DNA from: Novosphingobium sp. JCM 18896
Lineage (GTDB): Bacteria; Pseudomonadota; Alphaproteobacteria; Sphingomonadales; Sphingomonadaceae
Direction: 5' to 3'
Assembly (NCBI RefSeq): GCF_025938095.1
Contig: NZ_JAPCZF010000002.1
Coordinates: forward strand, 310,001-374,000
Length of the DNA: 64,000 nt
The position numbers and the translations under genes are program-made. Shown piece after piece: positions 36,400 through 44,498 of the stretch. Each line of letters starts with the position of its first letter. The stretch's first letter is position 1. Under the pieces are notes generated by a model. That model saw nothing but the letters and a program-made list of their open reading frames with translations, was not told where the DNA came from and searched no databases.

Positions 36400-36487
36400 T
36401 CATCCCCGCGAAAGCGGGGACCTTTGGCCGGCGTGTCTCCGCGATCTCGGGCAAGATCGATAGAGGTCCCCGCATTCGCGGGGATGA
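36400..36487. repeat. REP-like inverted repeat with nested hairpins
   Basis: The 24-base arms at 36400-36423 (TCATCCCCGCGAAAGC...) and 36464-36487 are reverse complements at 23 of 24 positions, and each arm is itself a CCCCGC-loop-GCGGGG hairpin. The element fills most of the 130-bp gap between the SnoaL-like gene and the SDR gene inside a probable operon. Confidence 0.82.
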
Positions 36488-36493
36488 CGGTGA

Positions 36494-36976
36494 TCACCCC
36501 ACCCCGACGATGAGGTTCTCGCCCGAAAAGTCCGCCGCGATCGCGCGCGCGCCGGGCGAGGTCTCGGCGTGGGTGCGTTCGAGCTTGCGATAGGTGAAGC
36601 GCCAGAGGCCGTCGGCCTCCTTGCGATAGGTCTCGTGGTAGAAGCCGAAACCGCGCAGCCACTGCTTCTCGCCGTTGCGGTACCAGAAGAGGTTGTCCTC
36701 CATCGCCCAGACGCCCGTGGCGTTGTGGCTGTCCTGGAACTCGATCACCGGCGTGTGGCAGTGGTGGACCGTGGTCACCCCGGCCATCTGCACCGCCAGC
36801 GCCGCCGCCGCCGCCTTGCCGCCGACGATCGGCACGGCACCGATCGACATCGCGACATAATCGTCGCTGTGCAGCGCGGCATAGGTGTCCCAGTCCTTGC
36901 GATCGACCGCATGGTCGCGCCGCGCCTTCATGTGGCGGATCGCCTCGAGCTCGATCAGGCGTTCGAGATCGGTCAT
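36494..36976 (-). CDS. SnoaL-like / NTF2 family protein
   Basis: A 160-residue protein of the SnoaL_4/NTF2-like family, which includes scytalone-dehydratase-like and bile-acid 7alpha-dehydratase-like enzymes. The N-terminal helix-rich 'LIELEAIRHMKARRDHAVDRKDWDTYAALHSDDYVAM' is highly typical, with 'HHCHTPVIEFQDSHNATGVWAMEDNL' providing candidate histidine residues and 'GFYHETYRKEADGLWRFTYRKLERT' the final strands. Its ATG overlaps the epimerase-like gene's TGA by four bases. A dehydratase or isomerase role in the same unknown pathway is inferred. Confidence 0.82.
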   Translation of the reverse strand: MTDLERLIELEAIRHMKARRDHAVDRKDWDTYAALHSDDYVAMSIGAVPIVGGKAAAAALAVQMAGVTTVHHCHTPVIEFQDSHNATGVWAMEDNLFWYRNGEKQWLRGFGFYHETYRKEADGLWRFTYRKLERTHAETSPGARAIAADFSGENLIVGVG

Positions 36977-37896
36977 TCCGTCGGCTCCCCGACCACGTGG
37001 TGCGCACCGGCCAGCCGCTCGCGCCGGCTCTCGATCACGCGCCGCACGCCCTCGCGCACCGAAACCTTGTTCGGCCCGAGCAGCGCGACCATCTTCGTCG
37101 TGTCGCCCCAGATCGGCCAGGCCTTGCTGTTCTCGACGAACACCGGCTCCTTGCCGAGAATCTCGCCGGCGATCGTGCAGTATTCCTGGATCGTCACCGG
37201 CTCGGTCCCGCCGACGTTGACCACTTCGGCACCGACCTTGGCGATGCCCGCGGCGGCGATCGTCTTCTCGACGTAGTCGTCCTCGTAGAGCGGGGTGTAG
37301 ACGTTGCGGACACCGGGATAGACGCTCACCGGCTGGCCCGCGGCGACCTGGTCGATCCGCTGGGTGATCGCGCCGCCGCGCGGGCCGTAGAACGAGAAGA
37401 TGCGCACGATCGTGACCGGCAGTCCGTAGTCCTCGCTCACGTGCCGAAGCAGGAATTCCGAGGCGATCTTACTCGCCGCGTAGTTCTCGATCGAGGCGTG
37501 GAGACCATAGGGATCGTCCTCGCGCAGCGCCCGCTCGCCCTGGTATTCGTAGGCCGAGCCGGTGCCGCCGTGGACGAAGGCCTCGGCATCGCGATAGCGG
37601 CGCGCGAGGCGTCCGGTCGCCGCCGTGTTCACCTCGTAGGACTGCGCATACTGCTGGGGCAGCACGGCGTAGTTGATCACCACGTCGACGTCCGGCAGCG
37701 AAGACAGATCGGGGTTCGCGAGATCGAAGGTGACCGTCCGCGCGCCCGCAGCTTCCATCTTGCGCTTCTGCTCGGGGTCGGACCAGCGCGCGAGCGCATG
37801 GACCTCGTTCGCCTTGGCCAGTTCGGTAGCCACCGGAAAGGCGACGAGGCCGCTCGCCCCGGTCACCAGCACCCTCTTGCCCGACAGTCCCGCCAT
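36973..37896 (-). CDS. NAD(P)-dependent epimerase/dehydratase-family protein
   Basis: A 307-residue extended SDR. The N-terminal 'KRVLVTGASGLVAFPVATELA' is a GxxGxxx-type Rossmann motif, 'YGLHASIENYAASKIASEFLLR' contains the YxxxK pair, and 'TIVRIFSFYGPRGG' and 'GPNKVSVREGVRRVI' are typical of NAD-dependent epimerase/dehydratases. Substrate could be a sugar nucleotide, but its setting among aromatic-type catabolic genes makes a reductase/epimerase of a cyclic intermediate more likely. GAGGAT supports the start; a 16-bp palindromic motif sits 27 bp upstream of it. Confidence 0.85.
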   Translation of the reverse strand: MAGLSGKRVLVTGASGLVAFPVATELAKANEVHALARWSDPEQKRKMEAAGARTVTFDLANPDLSSLPDVDVVINYAVLPQQYAQSYEVNTAATGRLARRYRDAEAFVHGGTGSAYEYQGERALREDDPYGLHASIENYAASKIASEFLLRHVSEDYGLPVTIVRIFSFYGPRGGAITQRIDQVAAGQPVSVYPGVRNVYTPLYEDDYVEKTIAAAGIAKVGAEVVNVGGTEPVTIQEYCTIAGEILGKEPVFVENSKAWPIWGDTTKMVALLGPNKVSVREGVRRVIESRRERLAGAHHVVGEPTE

Positions 37897-37922
37897 CGCC
37901 AGATCCTCTTCCGTTCTATTTT

Positions 37923-37938
37923 TTGTGCAGTCGCCTAA
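37923..37938. promoter_or_regulatory. Candidate TetR operator upstream of the epimerase operon
   Basis: TTGTGCAGTCGCCTAA matches the site at 38605-38620 (read on the minus strand, TTGAGCA-three bases-GCCTAA) at 12 of 16 positions, and keeps the TT..GC....GC..AA symmetry. It lies 27 bp upstream of the epimerase-like gene's start, where a repressor could block it. Confidence 0.5.
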
Positions 37939-37996
37939 ATCTGTCGAACGGGAGCGTGGCTGTCAATGGGGCAGGCTGGGGGCAGGCCGGGAGAGG

Positions 37997-38578
37997 TCAG
38001 GCGGGCAGCGGCGCGCCGTCCTCGACATGGGCGATCAGCGCCTCGATCCAGCCGAGCGTTTCTTCGTGCCCGCAATCGACGCCGAGCACCGAATCCATCG
38101 CCAGCAGCCGCGACACCGCGAGCGCGAGCACCGACAGGATGATCGGCGACAGCGGCGCGCCGTCGCTGCCCGATTCGGCGACCGCGCGCTCGATCACGGC
38201 GGACTGGAGCAGGCGCAGCCGCTTGCTCGCCCGCGCGATCTCGGCACGCAGGACCTTACGGTGCGTCGCGAGTGCATTGAGTTCGAGCACCATGGCGGTG
38301 TTGGTCGAATCCATCGACAGCCGCCACAAGGCCCGCAGCGGCTTGCGCTGCGCGAGGACCTGGGTGAGTTGGGCGAAGTGCTCGTCCTCGATGCGCTTGA
38401 ACACCGCAAGGAACAGCTCGTCCATGTTGCGAAAGTAGTAGTGGACCAGCTTCGACTTGAGCCCCGCGCGCGTGGCGATGCGGCGCGAGCTGACCGCGGC
38501 ATAGCCCTCCTCGCGCAGTAGCTCGATCGTCGCGTCGAGGATCGCCTCGCGCGGCGGGGACGATGCGTCGGTCTCCAA
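37997..38578 (-). CDS. TetR/AcrR family regulator
   Basis: About 193 residues; N-terminal 'REAILDATIELLREEGYAAVSSRRIATRAGLKSKLVHYYFRNMDELFLAVFKR' is a textbook TetR helix-turn-helix, and the all-helical C-terminal region binds the effector. The start is uncertain: TTG at 38576-38578 has CGGAG eight bases upstream; TTG at 38618-38620 has none and would sit inside the palindromic operator. It is divergent from the VOC/ABM genes, and the same operator motif lies upstream of the epimerase-like operon, so a local regulator of both is proposed. Confidence 0.83.
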   Translation of the reverse strand: METDASSPPREAILDATIELLREEGYAAVSSRRIATRAGLKSKLVHYYFRNMDELFLAVFKRIEDEHFAQLTQVLAQRKPLRALWRLSMDSTNTAMVLELNALATHRKVLRAEIARASKRLRLLQSAVIERAVAESGSDGAPLSPIILSVLALAVSRLLAMDSVLGVDCGHEETLGWIEALIAHVEDGAPLPA

Positions 38579-38604
38579 GCGTTGACTCCGTTTCTGGCCG
38601 AATG

Positions 38605-38620
38605 TTAGGCAGTTGCTCAA
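38605..38620. promoter_or_regulatory. Candidate TetR operator between TetR and VOC genes
   Basis: TTAGGCAGTTGCTCAA is symmetrical at TT..GCA..TGC..AA (ten of sixteen positions). It lies 27 bp from the TetR start and 48 bp from the VOC start and has a partner at 37923-37938. Binding by the adjacent TetR protein is inferred. Confidence 0.55.
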
Positions 38621-38667
38621 ATGTCTAGAGCGCAGTCACGCGATGCGCCAGACGGGAGAGAGCAGAC

Positions 38668-39120
38668 ATGATCCTGGCGATGCATGCAACCAAGCTCGTG
38701 GTGCGCGATCTCGACGCCGCCGATCGGTTCTACCAGGCGATCGGGCTCAAGCCCGTGGCGCGCAACCTCGGCGGCGAGGGCGACGTGCGCCAGCAGCAGT
38801 CGTGGCTCTCGGTCTCGGGCGATTCGACCACGCATATGCTGATCCTCACCCAATTCCTCGAAGTCCCCGCCCCCGCGCTGCCCGCCTATCCGCGCGAGGT
38901 CTGGCTGGCCTTCAACGTCGCCGACGTCGACGCGACGATCGCCGCGGTCGAAAGCGCCGGCGGCAGCGTGCTGCGCGCGGGCGAGGATCGCCCCGAACAT
39001 GCCGTGCGCGCCGCGGTCGTCGCCGACAACGAGGGCCATGTCATCGAGATCGTCGGCCCGATCGGCGGCGCGGGCGCGGTGGCCGATCCGCTCGCCGCGG
39101 GCCAGAGGGGCCAGGCGTGA
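38668..39120 (+). CDS. VOC (glyoxalase/bleomycin-resistance/dioxygenase) superfamily protein
   Basis: A 150-residue protein with two beta-alpha-beta-beta-beta modules: 'LAMHATKLVVRDLDAADRFYQAIGLKPVARN' and 'EVWLAFNVADVDATIAAVESAGGSVLRAGED', ending 'AAVVADNEGHVIEIVGP'. The metal site expected in VOC enzymes could be built from His6 (in MHATK) and the Glu of 'VIEIVGP'. Family members isomerise, lyse or dioxygenate small substrates; specificity is open. GGGAGAGAG precedes the ATG. The next gene's GTG overlaps its stop. Confidence 0.82.
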   Translation: MILAMHATKLVVRDLDAADRFYQAIGLKPVARNLGGEGDVRQQQSWLSVSGDSTTHMLILTQFLEVPAPALPAYPREVWLAFNVADVDATIAAVESAGGSVLRAGEDRPEHAVRAAVVADNEGHVIEIVGPIGGAGAVADPLAAGQRGQA

Positions 39121-39440
39121 TCACGATGATCGCCCACCTGCGCGTCGCGCCGGAAAATGCGGCGGCCTACGAGGCGCTGATGACCCACGTCGCGGCGATG
39201 ACGCGCGCGCACGAACCCGGCGTCGTCCACTACGGCTGGGCGAAGAGCGTCGACGAGGCCGACACCTATGTCGTCGTCGAGGTCTATGCCGATGCCGCAG
39301 TCCACGCCGCGCACATGGCCAGCGCCTGGGTGCGCGAGGCCCTGCCCAGGTCGGCAGCGCTGATCGAGGGCAAGCCGCATATCCGGCAATATGTCAGCGA
39401 GGGCAGTACGCCCGTGCGCCGGGTCATCGCGTCCGACTGA
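39117..39440 (+). CDS. Antibiotic biosynthesis monooxygenase (ABM)-like small protein
   Basis: A 107-residue protein with the ABM dimeric alpha/beta-barrel pattern: 'ITMIAHLRVAPENAAAYEALMTHVAAMTRAHEPGVVHYGWAKSV' followed by 'TYVVVEVYADAAVHAAHMAS'. Such proteins act as cofactor-free quinone-forming monooxygenases or as structural/auxiliary proteins. GTG at 39117-39119 overlaps the VOC stop (GTGA); an ATG three codons later is an alternative. The 3' end overlaps the convergent glycosidase gene by 17 bp. Confidence 0.8.
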   Translation: MITMIAHLRVAPENAAAYEALMTHVAAMTRAHEPGVVHYGWAKSVDEADTYVVVEVYADAAVHAAHMASAWVREALPRSAALIEGKPHIRQYVSEGSTPVRRVIASD

Positions 39441-41439
39441 AGGCCTTGAACTCGACCAGCCGGATCGCCCGCCCGCGCTCCGGCGTCATCCGCAGGCGGA
39501 TACGCTCGGTCGAGACCGCAGGCCAGTCGATCCGCGTGACGCCGTTCGCCAGCGGCGCTCGCACGGGCTTGGCCACCGACTGCCACTGCCCCTCGCGCCA
39601 GACCTCGATCTCGACACCACGCGGCGCGGCGAAGCGGCGGCCGTCGGCGAAGAAGGCCAGTTCGGCCTCGGCCAGCGGCACGGGCCGGCCGAAGTCGATC
39701 GCGAACCATTCGGGCTGGCCCGCGCCGGACGAATCCCAGCCGTTGGGCAGTTCGGGATAGAACCAGACCCGGCCGTCGACCGCGTCCTGCAGCTTCTCGG
39801 GATCCGGATTGCTCGATGCGCTGGGCTTGGGGAACTGTCCGCGCACGAGTTGCACCGCCTGGTTCGCCTCGCGCACGATCGCCGGCTGCGCACGCCGCGC
39901 GATCGGCAGCGTCAGCCGCCCCAGCGTGGCGCGGCGCGCGACCTCGCGGCCGTCGACCTCGATCGCGAGCCCCGCACCACGGCCGTAATGGCGGCCGTCG
40001 GCATCCCAGGTCACCGCCAGGCTATGGCCGTGATAGGGCACGTTCTCGACACGGAACCAGGCCAACGCCTGGGCATCGCCGGCCGCGGGCAGCAGCGGAT
40101 TGATCTCGAGTACGTCGTCGGCACGCGGGCGGATGCCGACCAGCCCGGTCAGGACCAGGTCGACGAAGCCCGAATGGAAATAGTGGTGGCTGCGGTCGAG
40201 CCCGACGATCGGCCTACCCGTCTCGGGATGATAGTCCTCCTCGAGATCGAGCCGGCCGTCTTGATAGTGCAGCGCGGCATATTGCCGCAGCAGCCGCATG
40301 TAGTCGCCGCGCGTGACCGGTCCGGTGCCCTCGTAGTGGTCGAGCAGATTGGCCATGGCCATGAGCACCTGCGTGGTCTGGTAGGGCCAGACCGGACCGT
40401 TCCACTGGCACTCGGGCGCCGTGCCCAGATAGCGGTACTGGCGCATGTAGTGCTCGTAGCTGGCCTCGACCGTGCGCATCCCAGCCTTGCCGGCGAGCGC
40501 CTTGGGATCGAGCAGGTGCGCCCAGGCCTGGGCATAGCGCGGATCGTCGGGCACGAGATCGAACATCCAAGGCAGATAGCCGACGAGCTCGCGCGCGCGG
40601 ATCGGCTGCCAGTATTTCACATGCTCGTTGTCGACCTGATAGCGGTCGATGAAGTGCGAAAGCTGCGGGCTCCACAGGTCGGCCAGCACGCGCTCGCGGA
40701 TGTCCGCGGCGCGCGCGTCGTATTCGCGCGCCATGGCCGCATCGCCGGCCAGCCGCGCCATGTTCGCGAGCGCGCGGGCATTGGCAAACATATAGCTGTT
40801 GACCGAGGGCCGGAAGGAATCGCCGCCGCGAAAGCCGTCCTTGCCGCCCGAGGCGTCGATCGAGGACACGGTATATTCGGTCGCGTCGAGCAGCGGCTCG
40901 ACGAAGTAGAGCCGTTTGGCGAAGTCGTACTTCTCGTCCCACAGCCGGTAGACGTGGCGCATGACCGACAGGTGCCGCAGCACGGCATCGCGGTTCCCGT
41001 CGACGAGGTAGCGGCCCCAGACCGAGTCCGCCATGTGATCGGTGAAGTGCCGGTCGTTGCCGCCCGCATACATGAAGGCGACGTAGTCGTCGGTGAAACG
41101 CCGGTCGTTCAGCCAGCGCCCTTCGGCGATGTGGAAGCCGCTGGCGTCGTTGAGGCTGGCATAGGGCTGCCGTTGCCACGAGACGTCGTCGAGGAACTCG
41201 GTGGTGATATAGCCTTCGGCGCCGAGATCGCGCTGGTGCGCGCGAAACAGCCCCCAGCGATAGTACCAGACCGCATCGAGCTTCGGGTCCGCGGATTCGA
41301 AGAAGGGGATGCGGTCGCGGTACCAGGCCGCGTCGTTGCCGAAGCGCTGCTCGGCGATGCTTTCGCGGTCGAGCGCCGAGGCATTCGCCCCGGTCAGCGA
41401 GACGGCTGCAGCCAGGAGAAATGCCAGCGCGCGACGGAT
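39424..41439 (-). CDS. Exported six-hairpin glycoside hydrolase (MGH1/GH63-like) with C-terminal discoidin-like domain; ATC start
   Basis: About 671 residues if translation begins at ATC (41437-41439). The first 22 codons then encode a classical signal peptide (RRALAFLLAAAVSLTG core, cleavage after NASA). The ribosome binding site AAAGGA is seven bases upstream. No ATG, GTG or TTG exists in frame between the upstream TAA (41500-41502) and ATG at 41071-41073; that ATG would delete the signal peptide and about 100 residues of the catalytic barrel. The (alpha/alpha)6 domain has 'GFRGGDSFRPSVNSYM', 'TAPECQWNGPVWPYQTTQVL' and 'YQDGRLDLEEDYHPETG', typical of MGH1-like glycosidases. The last 130 residues look like an F5/8 C (discoidin) sandwich. 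Substrate is probably a plant or arabinose-containing glycan, inferred from context. Confidence 0.78.
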   Translation of the reverse strand: MRRALAFLLAAAVSLTGANASALDRESIAEQRFGNDAAWYRDRIPFFESADPKLDAVWYYRWGLFRAHQRDLGAEGYITTEFLDDVSWQRQPYASLNDASGFHIAEGRWLNDRRFTDDYVAFMYAGGNDRHFTDHMADSVWGRYLVDGNRDAVLRHLSVMRHVYRLWDEKYDFAKRLYFVEPLLDATEYTVSSIDASGGKDGFRGGDSFRPSVNSYMFANARALANMARLAGDAAMAREYDARAADIRERVLADLWSPQLSHFIDRYQVDNEHVKYWQPIRARELVGYLPWMFDLVPDDPRYAQAWAHLLDPKALAGKAGMRTVEASYEHYMRQYRYLGTAPECQWNGPVWPYQTTQVLMAMANLLDHYEGTGPVTRGDYMRLLRQYAALHYQDGRLDLEEDYHPETGRPIVGLDRSHHYFHSGFVDLVLTGLVGIRPRADDVLEINPLLPAAGDAQALAWFRVENVPYHGHSLAVTWDADGRHYGRGAGLAIEVDGREVARRATLGRLTLPIARRAQPAIVREANQAVQLVRGQFPKPSASSNPDPEKLQDAVDGRVWFYPELPNGWDSSGAGQPEWFAIDFGRPVPLAEAELAFFADGRRFAAPRGVEIEVWREGQWQSVAKPVRAPLANGVTRIDWPAVSTERIRLRMTPERGRAIRLVEFKAFSRTR

Positions 41440-41578
41440 GGCCGGTCCTTTCGGGATCGCGGGAGTGCGGCGGCCGTTCCAAGTCCGGGAGGGAGGAAGT
41501 TACCAGGAACGACCGCCGCAGGAAGACGATACGGACAGCATCCGCATCGCCTCCGGGGGGCTCTATGGGCCGGGCGCG
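41440..41578. other. Intergenic region between glycosidase and TonB receptor
   Basis: 139 bp with no gene. It holds the ribosome binding site of the glycosidase and the in-frame TAA at 41500-41502, and is the 3' flank of the TonB receptor gene upstream in transcription. No convincing terminator, promoter pair or palindrome was seen, so the glycosidase may be read through from the receptor gene. Confidence 0.5.
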
Positions 41579-44386
41579 CTACTTGAACGTGTAGCGGACA
41601 CCCAGCGCGAAGGTGCGCGAAAGCAGCGTGGTACCGAGGTTGAACTGGTCGGGACCGCCGACGTCTTCGAACTTATAGTAGGTCTGCTGCTTCGACTTGG
41701 TCAGGTTCACCGCGTCGAAGGTGATGCCCAGGCGATCGTTGACGTTGAAGGTCAGCTGGAGGTCGAGGCTCTGCTCGGGGTTGCGCCAGACGCCGATCGG
41801 GTTGGCGAACAGGCGGGCTTCGTTGACCGCCAGGAACTCCTTGCGCCAGATGTACGAGAGGCGCGCGCCGATCGGACCGTTATCGTAGGCCAGGGTGGCG
41901 TTGTACGACAGGTCGGACACGCCGAAGAACGACGAGGTCGCCTGGCCGGTGATGTTACCTGCCGCATCGGACAGCGGAATGTTCTGCTTGGAATCGAGCA
42001 CCGTCACGCTGCCCACGAAGCCCAGGCCGTCCAGGAACTTGGGCAGGTAGTGCGGGAAGTAGGTGAGGCCGAGCTCGATACCCTTGAGCACGCCGTCTGA
42101 AGCATTGACCGGACGGGTGATCGCGAAGCGGTTGGTTGCACCGGCGACGATGCCGTTGTTCGGGATCGTCTCCATCACCGTCAGCGGCACGACCAGGCCG
42201 TTGATCTCGCGGCGGAAGGCCGTCGCGGTGATCGCGCTGTCGCGGTCGAAATACCATTCGAGTGCGACGTCGTAGTTCTTCGAGGTCGTCGGCTTCAGGC
42301 TCGCCGTGCCCGCCGTGCCGCTGCCGTAGCCCACGTTGGTGAGGTCACCCGTCAAGGTGTAGTTCGGGTTCACGTCGGTGAAGTTCGGACGGCGCAAGGT
42401 CTCGCCGTAGTTGAAGCGCAGGCGCAGCTTGTCGGTGATCTCGTAGCGCGCGGTGAAGGCCGGCAGCCACTTGCTCGAACCGTTCGACACGCGGGTGTGG
42501 GCACCGTTGTTGTAGCGGTCGAAGAAGTCGTAATTGGTGTCGACCGTGACGTAGCGCACGCCCGCCTGGAGCATCAGCGGACGCCCGAGGATCGAAACCT
42601 CGGCATCGGCCTGGACATAGGCGGCGATCGTGTTCTCGTTGATCGCGAAGACCTGCTGCAGCGCGAGCTGGTCCGAGGTCTTCACACCGTAGAGGCCGCG
42701 GACGGCATCGGCGTTGTCGTAGAGCCACGAGCCGTTGGGCAGGACCCAGGAGGTCGGCACGTCGGCGCGGCCCTGGTAGAAGTCCTTGTTGGTGAAGACC
42801 GATTCCGCGCCGAACCGCGAGACGAAGCTGGCGAGGTTGAGCCCGCCGACGGGTGCGCCGGCGTCCTGGGTGCGCACGAAGGACGAACCCTTGCGGTCGT
42901 CGATGCGCACGCCCGCCTTGATCTTGCGGAGGAAGCCCTCGTCCCAGGTGTAGTAACCGTCGAGCGTGCCGGTGATGGCGCTGCCCTTGTCGCGGTTGGC
43001 GTTGTCGTAGAGCTGGGCGAGGTTCCACACCGCCGGATTGGTCAGCAGGCTGTCGTCGCTGAAGTGGTACGACGGAATGCCGCCGCCGGCGTTGAACACC
43101 GTGCTGATCGAGCTCGCGACGCGATCGGTGCGCATGGCCAGGAACGAGCTGTCGACCTTGCTGGTCTGATAGGCGAGGTCGGCGACGATCTTGCCGCGAT
43201 CGCCCAGGTCCCACTTGCCGTTCAGCGCATAGACGAAGCTGTCGGTCTTCGACTTGGTGAAATCGCCGCTGTTGAAGCCGTAGACGTCGGCGACGTTGGT
43301 GCGCGACTTAATGATGTTGGTGCCGTCATAGAGCCCGACCGTGCCCGGGTTGCCCCACCAGTCGACGAAGCTGAACTGCAGGCTGTTGAAGGTCTCGCCG
43401 CGGAAGCCGGCGTAGTAGACTTCGGCGGTGTAGACCGAGCTGGTGTTCGGCGCCCACTGCAGCGCGACGTTGAACGAGGGACGCTCGCGCTTGCCGTAGA
43501 GGTCCGAGCTGAACACGGCATCGCGCGACAGGTAGTACGGCACGTTCACGCCGTTGATCCGCAGGGTCGAGCCCGGCGCGGTCGAGAGGCCGCGGTCGAG
43601 GCCGGGCGTCCAGTTGACGTTGTCGGCGCCGGGGAAGATGCGCTCGAGCGGGGCCAGGCCCGAACCAGCCGGCGGGGTCTGGGTTGCGAAGGGCACGAGC
43701 GCGCCCGCGGTCACGGTCTGGTCGCGGAACTTGGTGCGGCTGTAGGAGCCGTTCACCAGCAGGCCGATCTCGCCCACGCCCGTGTCCCAGCGGTTGCTGA
43801 TCAGCAGCGCGGCGTTGGGGTTATAGGTGTCGGCCTGCTCGTTGTAGATGCCGCGGACGAGGCCCGAGATGGCGAAGCCGTCGAAGTCGAACGGGCGGCG
43901 CGTCTCGACGTTGATCTGGCCGGCGAGGCCGGTCTCGATCTGGTCGGCGGCGCGGGTCTTGAACACGTCGACGCGGTTGACGAGGTTGGCCGAGATGTCC
44001 TGCAGCGCGAAGGACTGGCCGGTCGTGGTGAAGATGTTGCGGCCGTTGAGCGTGGTCAGCGCGTCGGGCAGGCCGCGGATCGACAGCGCCGCGGCTTCGC
44101 CGCCCGTGCGGTTGGTGACCTGCACGCCGGTGACGCGCTGGAGCGCCTCGACGACGTTGTTGTCGGGCAGCTTGCCGACGTCTTCGGAAACGATCGAATC
44201 GACGATCTGCACCGATTCCTTGCGGACGTTGATCGCGCCGACGATCGAGGCGCGGACGCCGGTGACGACGATCGCTTCGCCGTCACCCTCGGCGCTGTCG
44301 GGAGCGACATCCTGTGCCTGGGCGGCGCCGGCGATGGTCAGCGCAAGAACGGATGCGGCACAGTATGCGAATGGCTTGAACGCCAT
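41579..44386 (-). CDS. TonB-dependent outer-membrane receptor of the arabinan locus
   Basis: A 935-residue TonB-dependent receptor of the long type common in sphingomonads and Caulobacter for carbohydrate import. It has a signal peptide (MAFKPFAYCAASVLALTIAGAAQAQ), a TonB box in 'GEAIVVTGVRASI', plug motifs 'SVQIVDSIVSEDVGKLPDNNVVEALQRVTGVQV', 'AALSIRGLPDALTTLNGRN', 'NLVNRVDVFKT' and 'LAGQINVETRRPF', and a barrel ending in the aromatic 'FALGVRYTFK'. GAGGG supports ATG at 44384-44386. Its own promoter region carries two copies of the locus operator motif, so it is predicted to be induced with the arabinose genes and to import arabino-oligosaccharides. Confidence 0.92.
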   Translation of the reverse strand: MAFKPFAYCAASVLALTIAGAAQAQDVAPDSAEGDGEAIVVTGVRASIVGAINVRKESVQIVDSIVSEDVGKLPDNNVVEALQRVTGVQVTNRTGGEAAALSIRGLPDALTTLNGRNIFTTTGQSFALQDISANLVNRVDVFKTRAADQIETGLAGQINVETRRPFDFDGFAISGLVRGIYNEQADTYNPNAALLISNRWDTGVGEIGLLVNGSYSRTKFRDQTVTAGALVPFATQTPPAGSGLAPLERIFPGADNVNWTPGLDRGLSTAPGSTLRINGVNVPYYLSRDAVFSSDLYGKRERPSFNVALQWAPNTSSVYTAEVYYAGFRGETFNSLQFSFVDWWGNPGTVGLYDGTNIIKSRTNVADVYGFNSGDFTKSKTDSFVYALNGKWDLGDRGKIVADLAYQTSKVDSSFLAMRTDRVASSISTVFNAGGGIPSYHFSDDSLLTNPAVWNLAQLYDNANRDKGSAITGTLDGYYTWDEGFLRKIKAGVRIDDRKGSSFVRTQDAGAPVGGLNLASFVSRFGAESVFTNKDFYQGRADVPTSWVLPNGSWLYDNADAVRGLYGVKTSDQLALQQVFAINENTIAAYVQADAEVSILGRPLMLQAGVRYVTVDTNYDFFDRYNNGAHTRVSNGSSKWLPAFTARYEITDKLRLRFNYGETLRRPNFTDVNPNYTLTGDLTNVGYGSGTAGTASLKPTTSKNYDVALEWYFDRDSAITATAFRREINGLVVPLTVMETIPNNGIVAGATNRFAITRPVNASDGVLKGIELGLTYFPHYLPKFLDGLGFVGSVTVLDSKQNIPLSDAAGNITGQATSSFFGVSDLSYNATLAYDNGPIGARLSYIWRKEFLAVNEARLFANPIGVWRNPEQSLDLQLTFNVNDRLGITFDAVNLTKSKQQTYYKFEDVGGPDQFNLGTTLLSRTFALGVRYTFK

Positions 44387-44432
44387 GATTGAATTCCCTC
44401 CCATATAGGCCGGCCCTGTGGCTCGGTGCCCT

Positions 44433-44467
44433 GGATTACTCGGACTAATTATTTGTCCGAGTAATCC
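44433..44467. promoter_or_regulatory. Perfect inverted repeat with two operator motifs upstream of the TonB receptor
   Basis: GGATTACTCGGAC (44433-44445) and GTCCGAGTAATCC (44455-44467) are exact reverse complements around a nine-base AT-rich spacer. Each arm contains the 11-base motif TA-S-TC-S-GA-S-TA (44437-44447, and TTGTCCGAGTA at 44453-44463), also found at 52167 and 54559. It is 47 bp upstream of the receptor start. Confidence 0.7.
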
Positions 44468-44498
44468 GATGCAAGGGAAAATGCATGGCGGGCGTCAG

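Noticed and set aside
41071..41073. ATG as start of the six-hairpin glycosidase
   Set aside because: It would remove the signal peptide and about 100 residues of conserved barrel; coding continues unbroken upstream to a ribosome binding site and ATC.
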